This document shows positions 44,186 through 56,598 of a stretch of DNA of 64,000 nucleotides, piece after piece. Below the pieces are notes generated by a model. It searched no databases, was not told where the DNA came from, and was given only the letters and a program-made list of their open reading frames with translations. Position numbers and translations under genes: made by a program. The DNA is taken from positions 1 to 64,000 of the forward strand of contig JAZKJV010000682.1 in the NCBI GenBank assembly GCA_037367405.1, read 5' to 3'. Source of the DNA: Ottelia alismoides. Lineage: Eukaryota > Streptophyta > Magnoliopsida > Alismatales > Hydrocharitaceae. Position 1 is the first letter of the stretch. Each line of letters starts with the position of its first letter.

Positions 44186-47100
44186 TGATAACCGGTCCTG
44201 AAGGCTAGGGTATAGGTGCTAAATATAGGTCGTCGCGACCCAAGCGATCAAGCCGTGTCAATCAAGAAAAATCGAACCGCGAAACGAGTCAAAAATCAAA
44301 CAAGGCAAAACAAGCGGTCCTAGCTATGAGTTTAACCTGGTATAGCTCCCAGGGTCGAACACAAGGAGCACGGATTGGCCAAAGGCCTACGAAGTAGTCA
44401 AAGAATCAGAAAAAGGGAGAAAACAATTTTTTGTGGTTTTTAATTGTTTTTAAATTTTTTTGGATTTTTAATATGTGAAGGAAATAAAAGAAAGTATAAG
44501 CAAGCACACTTAAGCAATTTATTTAGCACACCAGAAATCAAGCAAAAATTCAAGAAAAATTGTTTTTATGCCTTTTGGGTTTTTAAGTGTTTTTGGTGAA
44601 TTTTTGATATTTTTCTAATGGGTAGATTATTTTCTAAAAATCAAACAGTGCTAAAAATAAAAGGTACTGTCCAGCAAGGCTTAAGACCCAAAAATAAAAT
44701 ACTTAAGGATCTTAAAAAGCCCTGGAGGTAATTTTCCTGTAATCTAGGAAGAATAAGGAAAATTTAGGCACCTTAATTATTGTTTTTTGATTTTTCAATT
44801 AATTATTATAATTTTTATGAGTTTTTGAGGGTTTTTCAATTTTTAGGATTTTTACTCAATGAAAAATAGCCAGAATTGGCTAGAAAATCAATCAGCAAGC
44901 AGACAACAGTATCTAATTTTTTTAGAATTTTTGGTGGGGTTTTTATATTTTTTTGGTATTTTTAAACCTAGACAATGACTAAAAAGGCTATTTTTGAATT
45001 TTTAAAAATACTAAATGAAAGTAAAAATGTCCTCAAAAATCACTGAAATTCCTACACCATGGCAGGAGCCATGTGTCAAAATCTCATTGGATGTGGAGGT
45101 GGTTTGATATTTTATTCAAAAATAACAAGAGGGCACTGTGCACAGGGACGTATGTGCAAATACCCGATAGTCCGGGGGCCAAGGTGCAAAATTCCCAGCA
45201 AGTCACGCGCGTGGCGCGTGGCTGGGGCACTCAGGGGCCTATTTGTAATAAAAACCAAGTTCCAGGGGCGTTTGATAACTCGTACCAAAAACCCAAGGAT
45301 ATGGTTGCAAAAAGCCCACTAAAATTCACACATGTGTAATAAAAACACTCACGGGGGCACAACGGCAAATATCAAAAAGTTTTTCTTCATTTCATAACAG
45401 CCCAGATCTACAGGATAAAAGATGTAAAAAGCCCAGCAAAGCACGTGGCGAAGCACGTGGTCACATACACACAGGGGCATACATGCAATTAAAACTAAGC
45501 ACAAGGTCCACAGTGCAAATAACCCTACGTAAATAAAGTTCCAAAAATATTTACAGGACTAGAAATAAAATGACAAACTAAGAGGGGGTCCTAAGTAATT
45601 TACCCCTTTATTCTTCGACGGCCAGATGCGCGCCACGTTGTGTATCCAACGGCTCTGATGCGTAGACGCTCTTCCTCTTCTTCTCTTGGGCCGGATCGAC
45701 GGTCGAGGCGAGGACACGTGGAAGATCGGGTGGTGCTGGGCTCTGGTGCCTCTCCTCTCTGCTGCAACGGTCCGGATGCGCTCCTCAGATCGATCAACGG
45801 CTGCGGCTCCTCGAAGAATGGACGGCTGAGATCAAGTCTGGAGCGGAGGAGACATCGGACGGTTCTGGAGGATGATGGAAGAACTCGACGCCGGCGAACT
45901 TCGCCGGCCTCCTGCGTGAACTGCACTCCTCCTCAGCTGCTCCTGATGATCGGAACGGGTCCGCGGTGAAGCCCCGCAGCTAGTGGTAGCCTCCGATGGC
46001 CCGCCTGAGCCCTGGAGGTGCTCCGGCGAGGCTGGCGGCGCGAAGGAGCTGGCTGGAATGTAAGGGGGTCTCAGACGACTCCCTTTGGACCTGCAAAGCA
46101 AACCAACAGCTTCGCGGGTCGAGGGGGAAATGCCTCGACCCAAAGAAGCGAAGTGGGGGTGATCGGTGCGGCGGGGCGAAGGAGCTCCGGCGAGCGACAG
46201 GTGGTGGAGCTCGACTCCCAGCTCCGGGGCGAGCTGGGTTGAGTGAAAGTGCGAAGAATGTGCGTGGGGGAACGGCGAAGATGAGGGGGTGCTCCGATGA
46301 TCGAGATATTAGGCGTGATGATCGGAATCAGAGGAACACGGCGATGGGTCGATTTGGGGGTAACTTAAAATTAGACTAAACAAGAGGGGACGACGGTTAC
46401 CTGGGTGATGCGGGAGACTATGCTGGAGCTTAGCTAGCTCCTGGTCCTTGCCTCAAGGGTCGTCAACGCCCGAGGCTCGAGCTCCGGTCAGACGTTGGAG
46501 CACGGCTGCAAGAAGCGGCCGGATCGATGGTCCAAGCACCTCCCCCTCGCTGCGACACCGGCGGAGGCAAGCTGTCACCTTGCTGGTTGCGATGGAGCTC
46601 ACTGGAGAGAGAATGGGGAGCCAAATATGGCGTGAGAGTGCGGCGGAGCTCGGGCTTTATAGTGCTAGGGGTCCGGGAAGAAGAGAGTCGGGCGAGAAGC
46701 ATGGAGCGCGGATCCCAAGGCAAACCTCCAGGCGGTGATCTCGGATGCACGCAGAAGGATTAAGACCCGGGGTTTGCGTGATTGGCAGGCGGATCAGGCG
46801 AGGAAAAATAAGGGAACTCGGGTCGACAGCCCGATCCGCGAAAGGGGAAGGTCCGCGGGGGGAGTTGACCGGGGGTCAACATCCCCCGTGGACCAATCAG
46901 GGAAAGCCAATTATTGCCTCTTTATTCGATTTTTTTTTGGGCCATAAAATGGCCGAATTTCCAAAAACTTAAAACACGAAAAATATTTATTTTATTTTTC
47001 TCTATTTTTTGGTGATTTTTAATTAATTTTTGGAAATAAAAATAAGGTATTTACATAATAGGTCTATACATAGGTATATGTACAATATGTGATTTTTAAT

Positions 47101-47656
47101 TTTGATTTTTAATTGATTTTTGTTTTAATTCTTTTTATTTATTTTATTTACAAAACATAAAAAGGAATATTTACAAAAAGTTTTGGAAATAAATAAATTT
47201 ATTTACAAGGTGAACTAAATAAGGGTGGTGGTCTATGTACAAGGTGAAAAGTTCTTTTTGGGTTTTTGATTTTTAAACTTTTTATTTTGTTTTTAATAGT
47301 TTCTAGATATATACAAAATATATACAAGTGTATTTTTGGATGAGGAAAATATTATTTATTTATTTACATAAATATTTACACATGAGCCCCTATCTCCCTC
47401 TACTTGTGGCTTTTATGCGGTCAGGCCCATGCTGAGCCCTCCCTTGGGTTAGGTTGCTCAATATTTATTCTAAATATTTCCCTCTTTTTCTTTTTCCTCT
47501 TTATTCTTTTATTTTTGCACAAAAACATGCTAATTACATATTTTTACAAAATGCGTGCTTTTGCTAATTATTGATATTTACATATATCTACATGTATTTG
47601 CAAAGGTTTTTGTAGCTAAAATATAAGAATAAAGAGTGATGAATGGGTATTAATCA
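44186..47656 (-). repeat. Athila 3' LTR, 3471 bp
   Basis: It begins TGATAACCGG and ends TATTAATCA on the plus strand. AT-rich flanks (44400-45060 and 46920-47640) surround a GC-rich core (45600-46880), which explains long open frames on both strands there. It contains 22 bp (near 45122-45143) that the other copy lacks. Confidence 0.95.
46655..46662 (-). promoter_or_regulatory. TATA box of the 3' LTR
   Basis: CTATAAAG on the minus strand within the GC-rich core, at the same place as 60426-60433 in the other LTR. This is the likely site of transcription start control; the R/U5 part would lie to the lower coordinates. Confidence 0.55.
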
Positions 47657-47670
47657 CCCCCCTATACTAT
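47657..47670 (-). other. Athila polypurine tract
   Basis: Minus strand ATAGTATAGGGGGG directly before the 3' LTR at 47656: the primer for plus-strand DNA synthesis. The same AGTATAGGGGG text recurs four more times at 49237-49570. Confidence 0.75.
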
Positions 47671-49236
47671 ACTTTGCTAGTCCCTTAGCAAACACTTATT
47701 TGAAAAAGAAGTGAAAAAAAGAAAGAAAAAGAAAAAGAAAAAGAGGATGTACATGGATTAAGGTTGAGTTATTAAACTTTCCTTCATTAAATTGAAATAT
47801 GGAGCTCGATCAGATCTTTGGATTATTAATGTGTCGGAACCTTATTTAGACTTAAGCTTAAAACTCAACAGCCTCCAAGTTCCACCAATCTATGGGCAAG
47901 ACTCCTCAATAAACCAGATCAGAACAAGTCTACATACACAAACTCTAATGACCATGAATCTTTCCAAGCAGTGTAAGTGATATGTGGCTCCCCACCTCAG
48001 AAGCAACAAAGAAACAACCTCCCTCAACCTGGTAACTCTAATGCCCCGGTCTAGCAACTCTTTCCTCGAGAAGCGGGGTATTCCCTTCTAAGTTCAAGTG
48101 CAACCGGCTCAAGAGGAGGGGGTAGAAGTATAGAGTTTTGGAAGCCTAGCCAGTGTAGCTAGGTCTCCCGCTGCAAGCTTCATGAGATGTAGCATTGATA
48201 CCATAAGCTTTTGCTTTATTTGACTATGTACACTCCGGTGGGGTTATTAAATTTTCAATCCGACCCACCACTTTTTTGGAGTTCTTTTTGCATTTTTGCA
48301 TTTTTTTTCAAAGACTTCTGTACAACATATCTACATGGTGCAGCATACACAAGAAATTTCCCCTTGAGCCAGTAGACTATCCCTCTTTTGAAGCTTTATT
48401 GCAACCCACGACTTCTGTCTTTAGCCTTCATCACCACTAGACCAAGTTGAGGTGCACTTCCTTCACTAGAAGAAGAAGAGAGGTTCCGCCTAGAAGTACT
48501 ACCCTCATATGCTACCCCAAGCCAAAGGAAACTGCCTCCTCACTACCTCATCCGTGGAGAGCCATGTGTAAGTGCAGGTGCAAGTCAAGCCATTGTCTCT
48601 AAGAGTCATGCGTGTGTTGTTAAGTGCTCTACTTAAGCTCATCAAGATGACATATGCTCATAGCCTAGTGGACTCAAAGAATTAAGTCCTTATGGACCTG
48701 AAAAGCCTTAACCCTAAGTCCTATAAGGTTCCTCTTAAAGTTAAGTGGATTAAGATCTTATTCAAGCTCCATTTCTCAATTTAATTCCAGGCTTAGTTTA
48801 AATGTCAACTCTCATCCAGGAAAAACTATATACATATATGTACACAAGATGCTATTTACAAATATTTTACAATCATGCAAAATTTTTGAAAAATGTTTTG
48901 AAATCATGGATGATGATGATGCATGAGGTGCAAGTTTCGCAAAAAGATATTTACAAACATTTACAGAAGATTTTTGCAAACTTTTGATTTTCAAAACATT
49001 TTGGAAAAATTTTGTACTATATACATAATTTTGATACAAAATATTTACACAAACTTTACACAAAAGATTTTTGAAATCCTTTTTACAAAAATACTTTGTA
49101 CATTAGCTACTTATGTGCAAGCTAAAAGAGGTTTATGTACATGAAAATTTTTAAATTTTGTGATTTTTAGCCATTTTATTTATTAACACACTCACACAAA
49201 GTACGAGTTATGGCTAAAGTATATATGAAATATATA
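47671..49236 (-). other. Athila non-coding region between pol and the 3' LTR
   Basis: About 1.6 kb without a supported coding region. The envelope-like frame that many Athila elements have here was looked for and not found. It contains an A-rich run (47701-47742), and AT-rich strings such as ATATTTACAAACATTTACAG near 48948. Confidence 0.6.
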
Positions 49237-49600
49237 CACCCCCCCTATACTTAGCTCGAACGATGTCCTAAGAGTGATCAAGAGCGATGAAGAAGACCTA
49301 ACTCGTGCTTAGTAAAAGGGAAGTGAAAAGGAATGGCTATGTACAAGAACGAATGAATGAATAGAATGAGAGGGACTCGGTGGTTTCCCCCTATACTTAG
49401 GATTAACTAATCCTAAGTATAGCAAGCTGTACATGAAGGGAAAGCCGAGTGAAGCAGATACAGAATCTGCCCCCCCTATACTTAGGGTAAAATATCCCTA
49501 AGTATGGGCAGCAAAACAGGGGCAGAACGAATGAAAAGAATACCCGCAGGTCCGACATCCCCCCTATACTTAGGGTAAAGTACACCCTAAGTATAGCATA
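49237..49600 (-). other. Array of polypurine-tract/hairpin repeats
   Basis: Four repeats of a CCCCCTATACTTAG block. Three are followed by its inverted copy: 49391-49422 (15-bp perfect stem, CTATACTTAGGATTA), 49476-49507 (12-bp stem with a mismatch) and 49564-49596 (13-bp perfect stem, CTATACTTAGGGT). Spacing is about 85 bp. On the element's strand each reads as a hairpin with a G5-G7 tract at its 3' foot, like the true polypurine tract. Confidence 0.8.
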
Positions 49601-49725
49601 ATCATAAGATGAGAAAGGGATGTGGGACTAAAGAATAGAATGATATGGACAACTGGATCTATACAGGCGGAGGATAGTGAAAATCAGGCGTGAGATGCAA
49701 AAGATGTGAGTCAAGAGACCACATC

Positions 49726-52700
49726 TCACGCAAAATGAATAGGGGCACAAATAATAACGTCCCGCGGCTCATGATCTAGAAATGGCTTGAGCCGCTGGCC
49801 GTTCACTCGAAAGGTGCTCTCAGAAGACAACTCGGATATATCAATACTACCATTGTCGTGCACCTTTCTGACAAGAAAAGGTCCCTTCCATTTGCTGTGT
49901 AGCTTCCCTGGAAATAGTCTAAGCCTCGCATCAAACAGCCACACTCTCTGTCCAATCTCAAAATGCTTGTGGCTGATATGAGAATCATGCCACTCCTTGA
50001 CTTTCTCCTTGTAATGTAGGCTGCTTGAGAAAGCTGCATCTCTAAGCTCCTCCAGGGCAGCTAACTCTGCCGTCCTCTGGTCACCCATACCATTTGGATC
50101 CATAAGAATATCAGTGACTGCCCAAAGTGACTTGTGCCTCAGCTCAACAGGTAAATGGCATGGCTTGCCATAAACGAGGCGAAAAGGAGATGTACCCAAT
50201 GGAGTCTTGAAAGACGTCTGATATGCCCACAAGACCGAGTCCAAAAGCTGTGACCAATTCTTTCGGTCAGGGCGGACGACTTTCTACAGAATAGTCTTGA
50301 TCTCCCTGTTCGACACCTCAGCTAGACCATTCGTCTGTGGATGGTAAGGTGTGGCAACACGATGGTCTATACTGAACTCGTTAGCAAGGGACTTCACCTG
50401 GTCGTTGATGAAATGAGACCCCCCATCAGAAATAAGAACTCGTGGAACCCCGAACCGCGTGATGATATGCTTCCTCAGAAATCTGCAAACTGTCCTCGCA
50501 TCAGCGGCTCGGGTGGGGATAGCCTCAACCCAACGACTAACATAATCTACGGCCAACAGAATGTACTCAAATCCCTGACTCTTAGGGAATGGACCCATGA
50601 AATCGATGCCCCATGCGTCAAAAACCTCACAGAAGTGAATGGGCTGCATCGGCATCATATCACGCTGTCCACAAGTGCCCATCCTCTGACAGTCAGTACA
50701 CCTCTTCACGAACTCATCCGAGTCCTTGAAGAGGGTAGGCCACCACAAGCCGGATTGGAGCACTTTCTGTGCCGTTCTCCTCCCAGAATGATGTCCTCCC
50801 GCCTCAAGCTTGTGGCAGTAAGTGAGGACGCTATGGTGTTCCTCCTGAGGAATACACCGACGCCAGACGCTATCCCCTCCTTCGTGGTAAAGGATGGGAT
50901 CCTCCCAGTGGTAGGACTTGGCCTTCGCAAGGAAGGTCTCAAGCCTCTGCCTGGGCCAATCTTGTGGGACTTTCCCTGCAACGAGAAAGTTCACAATATC
51001 GGCATACCACGGGAGTGAGGGGATAGCAAGGATCGCCTCATCTGGGAAGGTATCACGAATAGGATCAATCTGCTCAGAATCCTCAGGCTGCTCTAATCGG
51101 GAAAGATGATCCGCCACCACATTCTTGACTCCAGGCTTATCCTTAATCTCAATGTCGAACTCCTGGAGTAGAAGGATCCATCTCGTCAATCTGGCCTTGG
51201 CATCCTTCTTTGCCATGAGGTACCGGATGGCGGTATGATCTGTAAACAAAGTCACTCTAGATCCAATGATATACGATCTGAACTTATCTAGGGCAAATAC
51301 TACTGCTAGCATTTCCTTCTCTGTGACCGTATAATTCCGCTGGGCGGAATCCAATGTGCGGCTAGCATAGTGTATGGCAAATGGCACTCCATCCCTCCTC
51401 TGTCCCAGCACTGCCCCCACGGCAAAATCGGAGGCGTCCGTCATGATCTCGAATGGGAGAGACCAATCAGGCGGCTGGAGAACAGGAGCCTCAATCACAC
51501 ATCTCTGGAGAGTAGCAAATGACGAAAGACACTTGTCATCGACAAGGAACTCGGTGTCTTTCGTCAAGAGGTCAGTCAACGGTCGGGCAATCTTGCTGAA
51601 ATCCTGAATGAACCGCCTATAAAATCCAACGTGCCCCAGGAATGACCGTAGCTGCCTCAAATTGGACGGCGGTGTGAGTTTTCTAATGACATCAACCTTG
51701 GCCGGATCAACCTCCATGCCCCTGTTGGAGATGATGTGGCCAAGCACCGTCCCTTGAGTCACCATGAAGTGACTCTTCTCCCAAGATAGCACCAAATGGA
51801 ACTCAATACATCGATGGAGTACCCGGTCTAGGCAGTCAAGACATGAGTCGAATCCGTCGCCGTAGACCGAGAAATCGTCCATGAAGACCTCTAAGCAATC
51901 CCCTACCATGTCCGAAAATATCGACAGCATGCACCTCTGAAAAGTCGCAGGGGCGTTGCATAGCCCAAATGGCATGCGTCGAAAAGCGTATGTGCCAAAG
52001 GGACAGGTAAAGGTGGTCTTCTCCTGATCCTCAGGAGCGATGGCCACCTGGTTGTAGCCCGAGTACCCATCCAGGAAACAATAATGGCTCTTCCCTGCCA
52101 GTCTCTCAATGATCTGGTCAATAAAAGGCAGGGGGAAATGGTCCTTCTTGGTGGCTTGGTTGAGTCTCCTGTAGTCAACACAAACCCTCCAAGAGGTGGG
52201 TACTCGTGTAGCGATCTCCTCTCCCGACTCACTGATCACAGTCGTGATGCCCGTCTTCTTGGGCACCACATGCAAGGGGCTGACCCACTTGGAGTCGGAA
52301 ATGGGATAAATAAAATCTGCACTCCACCATTTTGATATTTCTTTCATCACGACCTCTCTCAGGTTGGGGTTCAGTCGCCGCTGGAACTCACGCGACGGCT
52401 TCGCCCCCTCCTCAAGATAGATATGATGGGAGCACACTGCTGGACTAATCCCATGGAGATCCGCTACGCTCCATCCGATCGCCTTGCGGTTCTTTTCAAG
52501 AACCCCCATCAGACGGGATTCTTGCTCTCCAGTCAACTCGGCTGAGATGATGACTGGGTACATCTCTGGATCGCCCGCAAGGAATCGATACTTCAGCGAA
52601 GTAGGGAGCGGCTTTCGCTCTGGAATGCTGGGTGCTGGCAAATCTGGCTGTGGAAGAAACCGAGTGAAAGCTGCAAGGTCGGCCACATCTGCCTGGGAAA

Positions 52701-55700
52701 GTGAAAGCGTACTCTCGCAAACTGGATCGGGAGAAGGCGGCTCAACTGTACTGTCTCTGCTCTGCTCTGCCTCTACCTCCTCCTCTGTAGGCTCAGGTGA
52801 ACTCAGGTCTGGCATCTGATCATAACAATCTGCCCAATCAGACTCTGAATCCGAGGGATCTGCATCAGAAACGATGGCATCAGTACCACCGGAAAACAAG
52901 GTGGCCTCAGCACCACCATCACGAGTCACTGTGCTGCGATCGAGGACCGGCTCTGCTGTCGTAAAGGTATCCGGAACCAGGTCTGTGCTCTCCAGACCCT
53001 CCTCTGCTATCGTCTCTGCATCAGCTGTATCTGAAAGTGAGAGGGTGGTCTGTGTCTCCAGGTCTGCCCAAGCTGCCTCATCGTCTGAAATCACAAAATC
53101 GCAGTCCTGGTGGATGTCTGGCTCTGCGTCTGTCAGCTGCTCTGAATCGGTACTCGCATCTGAGCGGGCTCTGAGTCTGGCTCTGTAGTCCTCAACCGTC
53201 TCTATTTGTATACTCTCGCCCTCGACGCGAAAGTACACCTTCCCGCTATCATGATCAGTCACCGCCTTGGCTGTGGCCAAGAACGGACGACCAAGGATGA
53301 TGGGGGTATCGATCACTGACTCAGGGATCTCCATGTCCAACACTACGAAGTCCACGGGGAATTTCAGGCCCTGAATCGTGACGATAACGTCTCGTAATAA
53401 CCCCTTCGGCCTCTTGACAGATCGATCAGCGAACTGAAGGACTGTCCTGCTCTGTCGAAGAGTGCCCAACTCGAAGCGGTCGAGAAGGGCTGCCGGAAGA
53501 AGGTTAATCGACGATCCGCTATCTAGAAGAGTACGGTCGAACCGCTGCTCACTAATCTGGCATCTGACATACGGGGCCCCTGCATCTGGCCTCTTGGCTG
53601 GCAGTCGGTTCTGGATCGCGAAGCACGTGGCTTTCGTCAGCACATGTATCTCTGAAGTATGGTTCCTCCTCCTCCTCCTAACTGTAGTCCTCTCTCTCAA
53701 AGATCTCTGGAGAAGGGGGATGTGCTGCAAAGCCTCCTGTAGGGTCAGCTGAATGTGGAATCGATCTATCATGCTCTGGCTGAACTCCTCGAACTCTCTC
53801 TTTTTTGTATTTTCTTTTTTCTTCCCCTTCCCCATCTGAAGGGCTCTAGGGAAGGGGATCACTGGGTCCTTCTCAGATGAAGGACTAGGAGAAGATCTAC
53901 GCGGTTCAAGGACCGGATCCACACATACATCATGCACCACAGTGGGACCAAAAGAATGTAAACCTTTTCCTTTATTCATCACAGAATCCTGAGATACATG
54001 ACCATGAGGAAAAACAACAACTCTCTCTCTACAGACACCGGTGGCCTCAGTACCACCACGGATGGGCTGCTCTGCTGCTGCTGGTGAAGGTAGACGTCGG
54101 GCGGCATCAGTACCGCTCGCTGGCTCGGCTGCTGCTGGGGTGGCATCAGTAGCACCTCCTCGATCTGGTGAAGTGGCGGCCTCAGTACCGCCTGTGGGTT
54201 CAGCATCATCGGTGGCCTCAGTACCACCGTCATCGACTGGAGCGGCCTCAGTACCGCTCTCCTCCTCCTCCTGGGGCGCCTCTGGATGGTGCTCAGCTGA
54301 GGCGCTGCCGCCGGCTGGGGTCCTACCGCTCCTAAGCGTGGCAAAATCAACATCAAACAGATCTGAAGAAGTATCATCAAATGGATCGCTAGGAGTGGCT
54401 AACTCAGTATGTACTACCTGCTCAGACTTCCGCTTCAGGTTGTTCGGATTGGGCTCTATCTGTGCAGGTATGGCGGCCTTCCCTCTCACCAAGTCCCGCA
54501 TCTCCTGGCGGAACTCATCCATCTCCCGTCTGAAGGTCGCCTGCTGGTCCGTGAGGAGGCGGGCGATATCATCCAAGGCAGGGCTCTCGTGGGAGTCCGA
54601 CGGGTAGCCTCTCTGTGGGTGAGGCTGCTGGTACTGCTGTGGGTGAGAGGGGTAGGACGGAGGGTGCTGCTGGTGCTGGTATCCCGGGTGAGCTTGCTGC
54701 TCACGTCTCCCAGACTGTCCCTGCTGCTGATAGGGACGAGGACCGTAGGATGGCTGCTGTTGATACACTGGGGGCTGCTGCTGCGACTGGTGCTGGTCTC
54801 TCTGATGGGAGTACTGCCCTCCCTGACCTGACGGCTGCTGCTGGGGCTGGGCACCACCACTCCCCCACCTGAATCCGGGATGGTCTCGTCGGATCCCAGG
54901 CTGGGGACGGTCGTACCAGATCCCGTTGACATCCATCAACGGCTCTGCATCCAAGGGGGCTGGGGGTAGTACTGCCAACGGCTGGTCCGGCTGGTAGAGC
55001 ACCATCTGCATCTCTGAAGATGGTGGAGACTGGTAGGTGGGCTGCGGCTGCTGGTACGGCTCCGCCTGTACAAAGTGAACCTGTCTAGGCTGCTCTGAGG
55101 AGCTGGAGCGCTGGGACGAGCTGCTGCTGCCGCCGGTATCGCCTCGCGACAGAAGACGGGGCTGCGAAGCCGTCTGTGTCTCCTGCAGACACATGAGCTG
55201 TGTCTTCATGTCGCTCAAGACCTGTGCCATCTGCTCCATCTGCGTGATACTCTGGCACTGCTTCTTCTCTATCAGCTCCATGCGGTCCAACTTCTCGCTG
55301 ATAATGCCCATGTCCGCAGCGGACGACTCGGCCTGTGCTGCTGCTACTGCGGACGAACTGGATGGACCTGCATCTACCCGTGCTATCCTCTGGTACTGCA
55401 CGGGTCCTGGCTGATGTGGCTGGGTCTTCTGCGTATAGAGCCTGGTCTGAGACATCACCATGTAGTTCTCTGACATCTCCTCGTAAATGGCCCAGACCTG
55501 CTCGTGGTCCTTGGCGAAGTAGGACCCGCCGCAAGAAGCGTTCACCAGACCCTGAAGCTCTGGCGTCAACCCGCTGAAAAAGCTCTGAACTAGGTTCGGC
55601 TTCGATATGTCGTGGTGCGGGCATCTGTCTAAGAGCTCTCTGAACCTCTCCCAAGCCTCGTGGAACTGCTCGTTGGGGAACATGGAGAAGTTGCTGATCA

Positions 55701-56598
55701 GGGCCCTCGCTGCATTCGTCCGCCCGAGTGGATAGTACTTCTTCAAGTACTCGGTGCGGAGCTGCTCCCAGGTGTGGACGAACTTCCCTAGATGCTTCAG
55801 CCAGGTGGCTGCTCTATCTGCCAGTGAAAAAGGGAAGGCTATCATCCGGATCGTGTCCTGGTCCACGTGACGATCGTGGACAGTGCTGCAGATCATCAGA
55901 AACTCCTGGAGGTGGAGGTGGGGCTCCTCTGTGGCTAGCCCGTGGAAACGGGGTAGTAACTGCAAGGTGTTCGAGGGGAACTTGAAGTCCCCCACGATAG
56001 CTGGCACTACCACCCAGTGATGCATCAGAGTGGATCCGGGGTTGTGTAACGCCCGCATCGGCTGTGGTACTCCTCTCGCAGCAGCGGCTGCTGCTGCGGC
56101 GGCTGCTGCTGCTGCTGCTGCGGCTGCTGCCTCTGCGTCCTCTGCATCAGGTATATCCTCAGGCTCGCTCTGCTCTGAACCTCGCTCTGCTCGGAGCCTC
56201 TCCAACTCGCGCCTCATCTCAATCATAAACGCCCCCTGATCACGTAACTGCTGCTGAACCGTTTCTAGCGATGCGATCAGGGTGGAGTTGATCGCTCCCT
56301 GGTCAAGTATAACATGCTGGTCTCCCTGTGGACCTCTGGAGTGATCATCTGATCTGGCTGCCATAGCGACGTCTGCAAAACCAAACGAGCCCAACTCAGG
56401 TGCTGTCAAATGTATCAATCTCTCCTCGGGCTCGTGTCTCTCAGGAAGGTCAGAAAGGGGGTCGAGGGGGAACAGGGCGGAATCGTACTCGGGCTCGGAG
56501 AGCTGGTCTGGGCTCTCACGAGCCAACCTAGATGATCGGGTAGACGTGCCCGAAAGCGGTGCAGCCAGAGGCTGCCTAAGAGACCGTCTACCCATCAT
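49726..56598 (-). pseudogene. Athila gag-pol polyprotein, one stop in the integrase
   Basis: A single frame of 2104 codons (56598-50284) ends at TAG 50284-50286 and continues in the same frame to 49726 (2290 codons in all). Order: poly-Ala tract (157-174), gag (about 190-390, WLKHLGKFVHTWEQLRTEYL), Gln/Pro-rich linker without an obvious CCHC knuckle, protease (LDSGSSINLLP near 1026; IILGRPFLA), reverse transcriptase (RVCVDYRRLN; FMDDF near 1573), RNase H (MTDASDF near 1719), integrase zinc finger (HH...CTDC, 1933-1968) and core with Asp (GIDFMGPF), Asp (ISDGGSHF) and Glu (NGLAEVSNREIK). The stop follows REIKTIL, just after the catalytic Glu, before the C-terminal integrase part (LLDSVLWAYQTSFKTPLGTS). 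A GAG-to-TAG change is likely. All other active-site residues are present. Confidence 0.95.
56077..56130 (-). repeat. Alanine-codon repeat in gag (18 Ala)
   Basis: Eighteen consecutive GCN codons, mostly GCA and GCC, coding Ala 157-174 after EDAEDAE. Such tracts arise by slippage; it separates the acidic N-terminal arm from the capsid-like gag domain. Confidence 0.93.

Noticed and set aside
45600..46980. Several open frames of 70-127 codons on both strands (also at 59371-60785).
   Set aside because: They lie in the GC-rich core of the Athila LTR, overlap each other on both strands, and show no recognisable protein family. They occur in both LTRs simply because these are copies.
50341..51018. 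A 225-codon plus-strand frame over the Athila integrase and reverse-transcriptase region.
   Set aside because: It is antisense to the gag-pol frame, which has all expected motifs; the plus frame has none.
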